A program made the translations under genes and the position numbers. Of a DNA stretch of 64,000 nt, positions 37,501 to 48,790 are shown one piece after another. Numbering within the stretch: the first letter of the stretch is position 1; every line of letters begins with the position of its first letter. The stretch is from Hybos culiciformis (taxonomy: Eukaryota > Arthropoda > Insecta > Diptera > Hybotidae), in NCBI GenBank assembly GCA_964007475.1, contig OZ023274.1:80921303-80985302 (forward strand). The letters run 5' to 3'. A model generated the notes under the pieces. The model saw nothing but the letters and a program-made list of their open reading frames with translations. It ran no database searches and was not told the origin of the DNA.

Positions 37501-39023
37501 TCAAATTTGCTGTGCGCGTAGTGCATAAACATTTAGTAAAAGGCGTATTGAAATTATTATATGTAATTTCAACATTTCAACATTTAACATTTATTTGTTT
37601 TCCTTAATATTTCAATATCGCAATATAATTGCCTAGTAATATGCAATTTAAAATCAATCTCATCTGCACGAACATTGTTGTGGACATAAAATATTAAAAA
37701 TAATTATCACAATACTATTTTTATCTTATTAGAAATCATCGAAAATCTATTTGTCGTAAAAAATATTATATTTTTGTAAGAAAATTGTAAAATTATTATA
37801 ATTCTAGTAATAATAAAATAAAAATTAATAAATGATTCATTTTTATTTTTAGATTATTTAACATAAAACAAAAATAAATTTTTATGTTATTCTTATACGA
37901 TTTTTTGAAATATTTTGAAAGCAAATTTTATTTTATTTATTTTATTTTATTTTTTTAATTATCGAGGAAATTGTACATGAGCAAATGGTATATAAAACAT
38001 ATAAATAAATTAGCAAATTTTGGATTTTTGCTGATTTAAAAATTATTTAACTAATTTTGTTTATCTAGGAATGTAATAATATTTAATTAAAATTTTATGG
38101 AATTTTGAGATGTCTAATAAGTTATGTTAAATGGGTTCAGTAATCATTAAAATAAAACCTTTAGGTATCTATAAGTTTTTTTCAATTATATCTAAATCAT
38201 TTTTGATGTTTTTTTTTCAAGTCTGGATTTTCAACATTTTAATTGAATATCTACTAAGTATCGTACAAAAATTGTTTTAATTACTAAATTGTTTAGTTAT
38301 ATTTTATATTTTTTTGTCCGTAAGATTGATAAAGTATAATTTATTTTTTAGTTTGTTTTCATCATTTGAAAATTTTAATTTTTTTTGAAACTGCAATATT
38401 TATGCTTATTATTCTTATCATCAATTTATGTTGTTTTAAATTTTATTATTTTCATTCTTATTATTTCTTTTATTTCTTAAGATAAGATTAAATTAAACTA
38501 TACTTTACTACTTTATACTTGTACATAATTGCGATAATTTTTATTCAAACTATCAAAAATAATATATATTGCAAAAACTATATATTTCCTTTTTCTGTTT
38601 ATCCGTCCATCCGATGTTTAGATGACTTAAGCTAAACTTAAGGGCTAAAGTATGACAATTTCTAAGGTTAGAAGTTCTTAACTGCTTTCATAGAAAAGTT
38701 TCATATTAGTCACAAGTTACACTACTATTATTTTTGTAGGCCGTATTCTTATTGGAAAAGTCACAGACTTAATCTTAATACCTATAGATATTTTTGAAGG
38801 TATATTGATATATTTAAAAGTTATCGAATTCGTTTTCGTTTTTTGTTATTGAATTTTCATTTTCTCTTCATTTGTAAGTTTAAGTTTAAATTTAATACTT
38901 AAATATATTATTAATTTTTATGAGAAAAAAAATTAGTTGTATATACATATGTATCTCATTTAATTATGATATATCCAAAAATTTGAAGCTATAAAATCTA
39001 AATGTATAATTGACAAAATTATT

Positions 39024-39934
39024 TCATTGAATATTATTATATTTGAATCTTTTGTCAATTCTATCAATTTGAATTTGCGTTAATTCGTCTTTGTATCCAT
39101 CAACCATACCTTTTCGAATGAAACTAAATTTATTCTTCGAATCTTCCGGTATTATATCTTCTTTATTAGTCATTTTATTATTTTTCATACTTTCAAAAGA
39201 CAAATGTTTTACCAGTTCATCGATTTTTTCATCTTCATAATACCCAAAAAATCGCAAATTTTTTGTATTACAATTTTTAAATCTTTTTTCATATTCTCGT
39301 AAGTTATAAATAAAATATTTTTTTCTTCTCGCATTTCCCAAAATTCGTTAACATGATCATGCCAGGGATCATATAAAATATTTCCTTTCAATATTTCATC
39401 AATAAACATATCTAAATCTCCTGTGTAGGCATGAAGATGAACAGAATGATGGAAATATGATAAAATTGTGTCTTTGGGGTTACGAGCAACATAAATTATT
39501 TTCGATTTAACAGTCCAAATATCCTTCGGAAGTAAACTGGCTGATAAATGAGATTTTATGACTTCAGACTTTTCCGCATCATCTAAGTTTTTCTCATTAG
39601 GATCTATCTTTAATTTTAAATTCACCACGTCTATTACTTCTAAAAACTTAGATCTTTTAGATAGAAATCAAGATTTGGCAGCCTGAAAATTCATTTCTTC
39701 AGTCCAAGTTGTACCACTTTTTGGATAAGAAATAACTCATACATCTTGACGTCTGACTGGTAAATTCCAATAAAATTCAGCTCGATTTTTATATTTTTCT
39801 GTAATACATGTTCCTCTTGGAGCCCAGCTAGATTTCAAAGGTATACCAGGGGCTTTCGGTGGAATTATTTTGATAAGTTTAGGAACTACTTTTGTACTAC
39901 TTTTGCTATTATTTATTTCTTTAAAACTGAACAT
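39024..39934 (-). pseudogene. Broken cytosolic sulfotransferase copy
   Basis: Clearly homologous along its full length to the intact sulfotransferase at 40758-41687. It still shows PPKAPGIPLKSSWAPRGTC, the co-substrate-binding motif SYPKSGTTW, KSHLSASLLPKDIW, ARNPKDTILSYFHH and the C-terminal RKGMVDGYKDEL. It is disrupted by a TGA at 39737-39739 just before the PAPS-binding loop (Trp codon in the paralogue), a second in-frame TGA at 39668-39670, an in-frame loss of about eight residues after TWTEEM, and a one-base shift in a six-base T run (A run 39246-39251 on the plus strand). After the shift the C-terminal part continues in another frame to 39024. It lies in tandem with, and in the same orientation as, the intact gene, so it is a decayed tandem duplicate. 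Sequencing error could explain one defect but not all four. Confidence 0.85.
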
Positions 39935-40757
39935 AATTGATGAGAACACAATAAATGTGTTTACGTTAAAAATAATTGAGAGACTGACAAATATTTTTAA
40001 TTTTAATTTTATTCTCTGTTGAACCTGATAACAAAATCCTCTTAATAATAGATAACAAGTATTCCAATAAATAAAATCTGTTATGAAAGTTTGAATTAGT
40101 TAGGGGAATAGTTTTTTTGCGATAACACTATACGTACGTTTTAAAGCTAATGATTAAAACTAAATTATTTGTTTGAATTTTTATAGTTTAGTTTGAGGTA
40201 TGTTTTCATCAGCGCCAGAAATCTTAACCTCAGTTTCAATGAGAAATAAAAATAAAATTATGAACATATATGAGAAATTTGCTCGTTATAATTAATATAT
40301 GTACATTTAAACAAAGTACTAACAGAAATTTTAAATTAAATATAATCCTAAATTGACTCATTTTTTTTTCTTTTTGGTATTCTTGAAATTAATGTTAAGT
40401 TAATCGATAATAATCAATTGGCCCATTAACCATATGAAATATGTTGCTAATGATTTATAGGGGAGTCTTAAGTAGTTGTTGATGAATAATATAATAATTA
40501 TTTTTACTTTAAAATCCTGCAATTATCAAAATTAGTTACATTTTATTCAGATATCAGCAAGTTTTGGGTTATGTTCAAAATTCAAACAGAGATGATAGAA
40601 AATATGAGATGTATACTAAATATTGTTTTTTAAATTTTTTTGCTTTGGACGTATCACACTACATCCACGAAATGTTAGTTAATAAATTGGAAACATAAAA
40701 TTATTTTAGACAATTTCTAAAAAGAATTTCGATTTTTAAGCATACTTTAAACTTAAA

Positions 40758-41687
40758 CTAATAACACAAATTATCTTTGAATTTTTTATCTAGTTTATCA
40801 ATCTGTTCTTGGTTCAATTCATCTTTGTAACCTCCAACTTTTCCTTTTCGAATAAAATTGTATTTTTGTTTGGATGATTCCATCACCAAATCTATTTTAT
40901 TTATTTTTATATTGTTTCTCATATTTTCAAATGATAAATGTTCTAATAACTCTTCAATTTTTTTGGGATTATAAGCTTTGTTGAGAAATTCTGAGATTTT
41001 TGCAATAACAACCTTTAAATTTACTTTCAATTCCTCAAAAGTTAGAAACAGAATATATTCTTCATTTTTCATCTGCCAAAAATCATTAACATGGTCCTGC
41101 CACGAGTCATAAACCATATTTCCTTTTATATTCTCGTTAATGAAAGTATCCAAATCACCGTTGTAACCATGAATGTGAACGTGATGATGAAAATATGATA
41201 AAATTGCGTCTTTGTAATTACGAGCAATATAAATTATTTTTGGTTTAACTTTCCAAATATCTTTGGGTAATAAACTTGCGGGTAAATGTGATTTTATCAC
41301 TTGAGGAACATTTAAATTTCTTTTAAAGCAGTTATTTCTTTCATCTGGGTATACACCGTCATCGATCTCGAAGAATAAGGATCTTTCAGATAATCTTTGT
41401 GATCTGGCTAGTTCAAAGTTCATGTCATTCATGAGTAACCAAACCATTTCTTGAGTCCAAGTAGTTCCACTTTTTGGGTAGGTTACTATCCAAACATCTT
41501 CAGGTCTTACAAGTGCATTCCAATTAGCTTCAGCCTGATCTTTATATATTTCCTTGACACATGTAGCTTTAGGTACCCAGCTAGAATTTAATGGTATTCC
41601 TGGAGATCTTGGTGGAGTTATTTTGATTAACTTTTTTATTAATAAAGATTGGATTTTACTATCATCAAATTGTTCATATTTGAACAT
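40758..41687 (-). CDS. Cytosolic sulfotransferase (SULT1-type), intact
   Basis: Transfers sulfate from PAPS to hydroxyl groups of small molecules (in insects, steroids, phenols or retinoid-like compounds). The substrate cannot be read from sequence. It is a single uninterrupted exon of 309 residues, a normal family length. The 5'-phosphosulfate-binding loop is TYPKSGTTW (residues 69-77). The catalytic histidine is in KSHLP (His134). The 3'-phosphate-binding segment is ARNYKDAILSYFHH (155-168, with Arg156 and Ser164), and the C-terminal co-substrate motif is RKGKVGGYKDEL (280-291). There is no signal peptide or membrane segment, so it is cytosolic. The start at 41687 is preceded by an in-frame-free AT-rich leader and a TATA box. 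A decayed paralogue lies about 0.8 kb downstream. It resembles the insect St1-St4 group, but the exact orthologue is unclear. Confidence 0.93.
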   Translation of the reverse strand: MFKYEQFDDSKIQSLLIKKLIKITPPRSPGIPLNSSWVPKATCVKEIYKDQAEANWNALVRPEDVWIVTYPKSGTTWTQEMVWLLMNDMNFELARSQRLSERSLFFEIDDGVYPDERNNCFKRNLNVPQVIKSHLPASLLPKDIWKVKPKIIYIARNYKDAILSYFHHHVHIHGYNGDLDTFINENIKGNMVYDSWQDHVNDFWQMKNEEYILFLTFEELKVNLKVVIAKISEFLNKAYNPKKIEELLEHLSFENMRNNIKINKIDLVMESSKQKYNFIRKGKVGGYKDELNQEQIDKLDKKFKDNLCY

Positions 41688-41752
41688 TATTTCTTCTTAA
41701 TATTTTTACAGAATGAGATCAATTTTCCAAATAAAAAAATTAAATTTGCAAA

Positions 41753-41816
41753 TGCTCTATAAAAGAATTAATTGATAATATATAGCGCTAGAGCTTACAT
41801 TGTTTCATTATCGATA
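41753..41816 (-). promoter_or_regulatory. Candidate promoter of the intact sulfotransferase
   Basis: On the minus strand TATATATT (41784-41777) sits about 31 bases upstream of a GCATTT start-like sequence (A at 41753), giving a leader of about 66 bases. Farther upstream, the palindromic TATCGATA at 41809-41816 matches the DNA-replication-related element bound by DREF/BEAF in flies. The spacing is right, but both motifs are AT-rich and could be chance. Confidence 0.4.
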
Positions 41817-42134
41817 ACCGTTGTTTGAGCCGTATTTTTTAGTTACCAAAGTACAGTATAATACCAATTTAAGTTTATTATACTTTTATTAATTCTTATT
41901 ATATTTATTAACTCATCCTTTTCTTCGCGGCGCGCCATCTTAATTTAACTTCTTCTGTTCCGATTAATTGTGAAGCTTTTTCAATTCTAGATTACGTAAA
42001 ATAGAATTCAAATGATTTCGACTACATTGTTTTTGAATCAGACATGTTTTGGATATCTTTCTGAGATGTTGGATACCATTATAATAATTACTCCTTTTTT
42101 TTTAGAAAATATAAAGATACTCAAATACGTTAAA

Positions 42135-42178
42135 TTTAAAAATATATATGTATCCATTTAAAAATATATATGTATCCA
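42135..42178. repeat. 22-bp unit duplicated in tandem
   Basis: Two exact adjacent copies of a 22-base unit beginning TTTAAAAATATATATG, with the first five bases of a third copy following. Probably replication slippage. Confidence 0.9.
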
Positions 42179-45100
42179 TTTAATGCTAATGAAGAAATTA
42201 AATCTCTGGGCAGAGGATGTACCAAAGACCTCTCACCAATTTCAAATCTTTAATATTCAAATTTTAAAATTAATTTTGTTTTTAAATTCATATTATGTAT
42301 AGATTTAAAAATAAATCCTATAATCAGAAAATCCGACACTTTGATTCTCCTGTAAGTTAAAATACAAAAATTTAGCTCCTTTCATTCCAAAAACCTTAAA
42401 TACGAGGGAAGTTCTAACAGCATTTGGGTAAAAAATCTAAGATTAACGTAATGTGTACACTTTTTCTATATTTTAAGCTTCTTATCAGAAGTTAAGTACT
42501 AATAGGGGAAGGGAGTATTACTATTTATTTACAATTAGATTCAGCCTTTAGGCATTATAAATACTGTAGTGATGCATTTAATTTCAATATTATACCTATT
42601 GACCTATTAAATAGTAATATTGATAGGTAGTCCTAATGAAAACACTTATAGTCCAAGTCCAAACATCTCTCTGTCAGCAATATTTTTGTATGTTTATTAT
42701 TTAATTGAATTAACTACGGCAAGTATATATATGAATTACTAAATAACAATATATTTAGCGGTTACACCTTGTTTTTAATGATCTTACGTTTTTGTTTTAT
42801 AATATTATCAATTTAGATATAATAAGTATTATAAGACTTTAACGGTACATATTATTTTTGCAATTAAGCAATTTCTATTTTCCCTTCAAGCAAAAATTCG
42901 AATTAAAAAAAAAAACAAAATTTGATTTTGATTTGAAATTAAGTTATTTAATTGACTTATTTTTACTATTGAAATATGTTATATTATACATATATAAGTG
43001 TTAATTTCTAAAATTTACTTATGTGGCCTTTTTAAAGGCAATAATTTAGTGTAGTACTTTGAATTTTATCACTGCGATGAAAAAAGGGTGAAAATCTTCG
43101 TTGAAAATACAGGTCGAATAACTATTTTATTGTACTTTAAGAATGTTTTATTTTCAAAAACGATTTTTGACTCAAAAATATTTAGAACTACGGACTTTTC
43201 AAAGAAAAAAATTTTCTCAAATATTTGCTTTTAAAAAAACTTAAAGAAAAATTTTTTTGTGGAAATAAAATTTTAAAAATTAAGCAAAATGAGCAATTTT
43301 GGAATTATAAATATTGATATAAAAGTAGAGGAGATTTATTATCATTCAAATTAAGAGACCCGTGGAAGGACTGTTACTTTTGTTTTGTTTCTAAATCTAC
43401 AAAAAGAAAAGACATTAATAATTTATTTACATATATAAAATTTATTGTAAAAGAAAAATGTTTAATTCACTAAACAAATCTTTATCAAAAAAAAATATCC
43501 TGTAAATAAGATTTTCATTCAATTGACAAAAATTTTGCTCGAAGGTTAACTAGAGAAATAAATTATTTTAATCTAAAATAAAAACATTAAGAAACAGTTT
43601 AATATTTAATCGCAAATTAATTTTCAAGGCTATGATATTTTATGGAAAAATCTTAAAAATAGGTACATTGTTTACCAACTTTATCAAAATAAATTTATTT
43701 AGATTTGAATCACATTTAGCGTTACGTTTTTATATTAAGTATATAACCAGTGGTATTCGAAATTTAAAAAAAAAAACTAAATACTCTAAAAATTCAAAAT
43801 ACAAGCTTTTAAGGTTCAGACTACAGCATAGAATGGTAAAAAGAAAAAAAAATATGATGCCAGTAGGGTTAAGCTTTACGCAAATCCATTCTCCTGTATC
43901 TTCTTTCTGCTTCGGAGCGCGAAATTAACAACAGATAAGTTCAAAATTCTTTAATCTCTCAAAATACTATTCGTTATATTTTTAAAATTCAGCGTACCTC
44001 TGTTGTTTTAAATTATTTCAATTGACTAAGGCATATTATCGATCGATATAGAAAATTTTTATAACTTATTTCTCTCTTTAAATTAAACATTCATTGATAT
44101 GATAATTGCTTAACCTAATGTCAATCAATAGTTTTTATTTTATGGGAACATTAGTTTTTGTACGTCAAATAACCAAATGCACTGCACAATACTGAAAGCT
44201 GTTCTAAAATTATATAACCAGAAATTTTAATATTTTTTATTTCATTATTATTATTATTACTTATTTTCATAGTTTCCATATAAGGATTTTCAAGATTCTG
44301 TTTATAATGTGCCTAATGCTTTTTTTTTTATTTATGCTTTCCAAGAGATAAAAATTTATTTATTGTCATCATATTACATTGTTCTATTTTTCTATTTCTA
44401 GCTTAGCAAGAAAATAGTGTATTAAATGTGTGGCGAGCATAGTCGGCATAAAAACGTAGATTCTAATAATCAAAGTGAATATTACTTCAATAGTAAACTG
44501 CTAAATGATTATTTTTCACCTGTAAAACATAACTATTTGTAACGATGTTACCATATGATAAATATATAGAAATTACAATAAATATAAATATGACGATATT
44601 AAAAACCAAAATTTCTGTAAAATATTGACTTTAAAAAAAAAAAACTTGAGTCAAACATTTTTTAAACAACTTTTTGGAACAAACTTTGAGTTTTTTTCGC
44701 GATTAGTTCCATGAATTTGGATGCAAAACTTGTGTACTTGGTTTTCACGTTTATAGTTATATGAATTTGGGTGGAAAACATTTTTTTTTCAAATGCTAAA
44801 TTCCAACTTCTTTTTAGGTTAATAGATGTTTTAATTAAGTTAAATAACCTATTTTTTATAATGATTTATTTATAAGTAGTGTTATATTAATATTATGTAT
44901 TTATGATACATTTATGATAAATTATTTTACCTATGTTCTGCATAATAACAATAATTAATCATGCATAAGCAAAATCTATCAGAGTACTATTTGTACTATA
45001 TTTTATAGAGTCGATGAATACATTACATTAGGTACATTATAAAAGTTTATAGATTCTTAAACTGGTATACAAAGATGAATTAATTTAGTTCGAATAAATG

Positions 45101-46726
45101 ATTTTTTTTATTATACTTGATTCGTTTGTTTAGATACCTACTTTACATTTTATTTTATTACGAAGGTGGCGACAACATCTGTTTCCATTATCAGATTTGT
45201 TGCTAACTTAAATTACTGGAAAATTTCTATGAAGCAAAAGTTTAAAGACCTTTTACTGAGAATCAGGGCAGACTAAACTACACAAAAAAAACATAAAAAT
45301 ATGTGGGGGAGAACCATACAGATGATTCATTAAAACAATTTTTACGGAACTATATATGAATATGAAAAATTGAGAGCAAACTTTATAATAGATTTTATTT
45401 TTTGATTCATTTTTTTCAAAAACAAATCATATGTACAAAATTTTCATATTTTTAAACTTAATGATTCACTCATGAGAGTTTATTTTTGAGGTTGGAAAAT
45501 GAATTATATTTTTCAAAAAAAAAAAATGCATCAACCCACAAGTCTTTCCTTACGAACAAAAAAATTTTTTTTTAAAACCACATACTTAGCTAATTCCATT
45601 TTAATTAAAAATAATTTGGATTTTTTAAATAAAAAAAAATTAAATTAATGCCTTCATTTTCATTAAAATGAAATGTAAATTTAAATAATTTATAAATTTT
45701 TCAATATAGTAAATCGTAAATGAAAATAGTATAAATTAATGATGTCTAGTAAAAAAAAAAAATGAGAGAAGGAAAAATAAGAGATCATTGGGGAAGGAAA
45801 ACTTTGAAGAGAATTATTGCATTTTTTTTTGGAAAAACTTTTAAGATAATGTTTGGAAGAAAAATATAAAATACGCTATGAGAAATTCAGAGTTTAGAAA
45901 AAAATGGGCTCGAAAAAACTATGTTCTTTAGAAGAAACACTATTTTATATTCAATTTTAATAAAAAAAATTTAAAATAATGATTTGGATTTTAAAATGTG
46001 GTTTTCCCAAAATGATATACAGAGAATAACCCTAGAAAACTAAGATAGATATATGACCTCATTAGAGTCAAAACGTTGATATTTCGCATGCAGATTAATC
46101 TTGACATAAATGTTTCATTTTCAAAGTGAAAATAGTGATACATGTATATTGTGATCAGGAAAATTGTTTCTTTAAAAATCCAGAGAATTTTATAAATATT
46201 TTCTAGTTTTCCACCAAAAACCCACCAAAAGAAGGAGAAATTGACGAAAAACATCAAATAAACGTTGATTTTCGGATTTTTTTTTAAAGAGCGACGACAG
46301 AGTTTGAAATTGTTCTAAAAGCGAAAAAGGTCTTTAGAATTTTTATAAAAATCTCAATTTGATCGGTTACAAGTATTTTTCATTACCTTCACAATCATTG
46401 ATAAAAATGAACCTTAGTGAATATTAACTTTTTTATTGGTTGGTCCTAAGAATAGAAATTTGTGTGCATTTTTAATAATAATTTCATAAAATTAAAAAAA
46501 TGTTTTCCGGTTGTAAGCTCAATCAAAGAGCTTTCTTTCGAATGGAATGTTGTTTTTGAAAAATTAACAAACCGATACACCAAAATAATGACGTTTAAAT
46601 AACTATTTTTCGATAAAATGACTTTAGGATTCAATATTTATTTAAATTATTAAGAAATTCGTTTTAAATCCAAACTTCACAAAATTTCAAATTCTGATAT
46701 TTTATCATTATTAAAAAATTTCTTTT

Positions 46727-46786
46727 ACCGCATACACGGTCTTCAGATGGTTTTCTACCGCATACACGGTCTTCAGATGGTTTTCT
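46727..46786. repeat. 30-bp unit duplicated in tandem
   Basis: Two exact adjacent copies of a 30-base unit beginning ACCGCATACACGGTCTTC. The unit is richer in GC than the surroundings. Perfect identity suggests a recent duplication or an assembly artefact. Confidence 0.9.
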
Positions 46787-47086
46787 ACATACACAATAAA
46801 TATACGTACAATAATGTTTTTTTCTTTTTTTAATTTTTCAAGCAAAACTTTTTTGGGAGAGGAAAATCATTTTTAATTGATCAACATTATTATTGTTGTT
46901 TTCAAACGTGTGGAAAATTAAAAGAAAATTTTTTATTCTTTTTTCAAAATCTTACTCATTCTATATTTCTCTCATAGTCAGTATTGAAATTAAATGTGTG
47001 TCGTGTGCACATTGATTACACGACTACCTGCGCGCTGATAGTTATTCATTTCATTCGAAAACGACGAGTGTATAGAGTAAGATTTC

Positions 47087-47143
47087 AGTCTGTAAAAATT
47101 ACCGGTTAATTAGGTTTTTGTTTTGCACGAAATTATAACTAAG
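47087..47143 (+). promoter_or_regulatory. Candidate start site and 5' untranslated exon of the muscle LIM gene
   Basis: A TTCAGTC initiator (A at 47087) in a locally GC-richer patch is followed by a short leader ending AACTAAG at 47143 next to a GTACAT donor. The first coding exon is preceded by an acceptor (TTACAG, ending 48045) eight bases before the ATG, which shows that an upstream untranslated exon must exist. This is the best candidate I can see, with no other support. Confidence 0.35.
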
Positions 47144-48052
47144 GTACATTTTAAATGAAAAAATATTTTTTTTTTTGTATTTTATAGTATATGAAAATAA
47201 TAATTTAATAATTTTTTTTTTATTTTTAATAAAAATTATTACAATAAATAATAAATTTGATTGAAATTTAATATTTTTTGCGGTTTTACGGTTCTTGCAA
47301 TAAAAGAAAAATAAAATTATAGAAACAATTATTTTATTATAAAGTGATTTTTATATAATAATTATAAATACAATAAAAAAAAAACAAAAATAAAAAGAAA
47401 TAAAAAATTGTTTTTAAAATAAAATTAGAACACAATTGATATTTTAAGAAGTGTACAGAACTGTGGCAATCAAACAAAAACTGTGGATAACAATAAAAAA
47501 TTACTAATGTCACATAAAATTTGAATAAAAATAATTTATTATACATTTCTTATAATTGATTTGACATTGCATTTGTTATTAGGAACAGGGAAAGGGAATG
47601 TGTTTTTTTATTTCAAAGGATTAATTAAATTTTCAACTGCAGAATTGTCGTCATTATTTTTTGATTCTGTTTGTCAACTCGATGTATATAACTTTATGCT
47701 TCTTCTCATATTTAGATTTAAAGGTTTTTCTTGATTTGTTACATTTCATTAATTCATTTAATGATGTTGTGATATTCAGAATAAGATTAAGAGTATTGAC
47801 AGCAATCAACAAAAATGGGTGGACTGATTTCCTGTCTATAAATCGACACTAAATGTAACGAAAAAAAGTTTTAAATTGAAATTTGCAGTTTTTGTTTGAC
47901 AGCTCGAAACATTCATTAATAAATTTTCAACAAAATATTTATTTTCATATAAGAAATTTTTTTTCAATATACTCAAAAACAAGACAAATATTATTAACAC
48001 TTTTACACTATTTTTACATTATACAAATTATTTTATTAATTACAGTATAAAA

Positions 48053-48790
48053 ATGCCTTTCACTCCTGCTGAAACCCCAAAATGCCCAAAATGCGGCAAA
48101 TCAGTCTATGCTGCTGAAGAAAGAGTAGCTGGCGGATACAAATTCCACAAGACATGTTTCAAATGTGGTAAGTTTTAATATAAATTTAAAACAAATAACG
48201 AATTTTTTCTGACAGGTGAAGCAAATATTTTTTAGACATTACTATTTCTAAATTTTTCTAACTCAAATGAAGCATTTAAGTCCTTATTAATGCGAACAAA
48301 TTGTATTACAATTATAATGTAATTTTTGTCAAATGCTCTTTTTAAATTTTTTCTTGGACTTAATTTTGCTACATGAATTCCTATATAAATAAAATTTTAT
48401 TTATTCTAAACAAATTTACAAGGATGAAGCTAATTTTTTTTTAAATTGGATTAAAAAAGAGATAATTTATTTTAATCCACAAAATTATGATAAGAGTGAA
48501 TAGTAGCCTGATTAGTCTCAACAATTTGTAAGCCATTCTGTATTCCATTCTTTATTTATTACATATTATTTTTCATTTATAAGCCCATGTGACATTACTG
48601 ATAAAACTTCTCTTCTATACATACAGGTATGTGCAACAAAGCCTTAGATTCCACTAACTGCGCAGAACACGACAAAGAATTATTTTGCAAAGCCTGCCAT
48701 GGCCGTAAATACGGTCCAAAAGGTTATGGCTTCGGTGGTGGTGCTGGTTGCTTGTCAATGGACAGTGGTGCCCATTTGCGCACAGAGTAA
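48053..48790 (+). CDS. Mlp60A: Short single-LIM isoform of the muscle LIM gene
   Basis: If the exon 2 donor is not used, translation continues GAG TAA directly into the GTAAGT donor and stops, giving a 92-residue protein ending GAHLRTE. That is the length I recall for the fly single-LIM muscle protein Mlp60A. The single LIM domain spans about residues 11-63 with tail [14 protein letters not shown]. An AATAAA at 49224-49229 could end the transcript about 435 bases after the stop. The coding exons are 48053-48167 and 48627-48790. Existence of the short RNA is inferred. Confidence 0.65.

Larger units (their letters stand above)
28842..39023. other. Intergenic region between Mp20 and the sulfotransferases
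   Basis: Apart from the Mp20 leader and promoter (28842-28958) and the element at 34064-34510, I see no supportable gene in this stretch. It is AT-rich, with long mononucleotide runs. A short frame at about 33895-34060 has more balanced codon content than its surroundings but matches nothing that I recognise. Confidence 0.55.
41829..47080. other. Intergenic region between sulfotransferase and muscle LIM gene
   Basis: AT-rich DNA without a supportable gene. It holds two small tandem duplications, at 42135-42178 and 46727-46786. A 98-codon frame at 43635-43928 is lysine- and phenylalanine-rich, resembles nothing I know and is not called. GC content rises slightly near 46990-47090, where the LIM gene promoter may lie. 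Confidence 0.5.

Noticed and set aside
43635..43928. 98-codon frame in the intergenic region
   Set aside because: Composition follows AT-rich DNA with lysine runs; no family match and no promoter.
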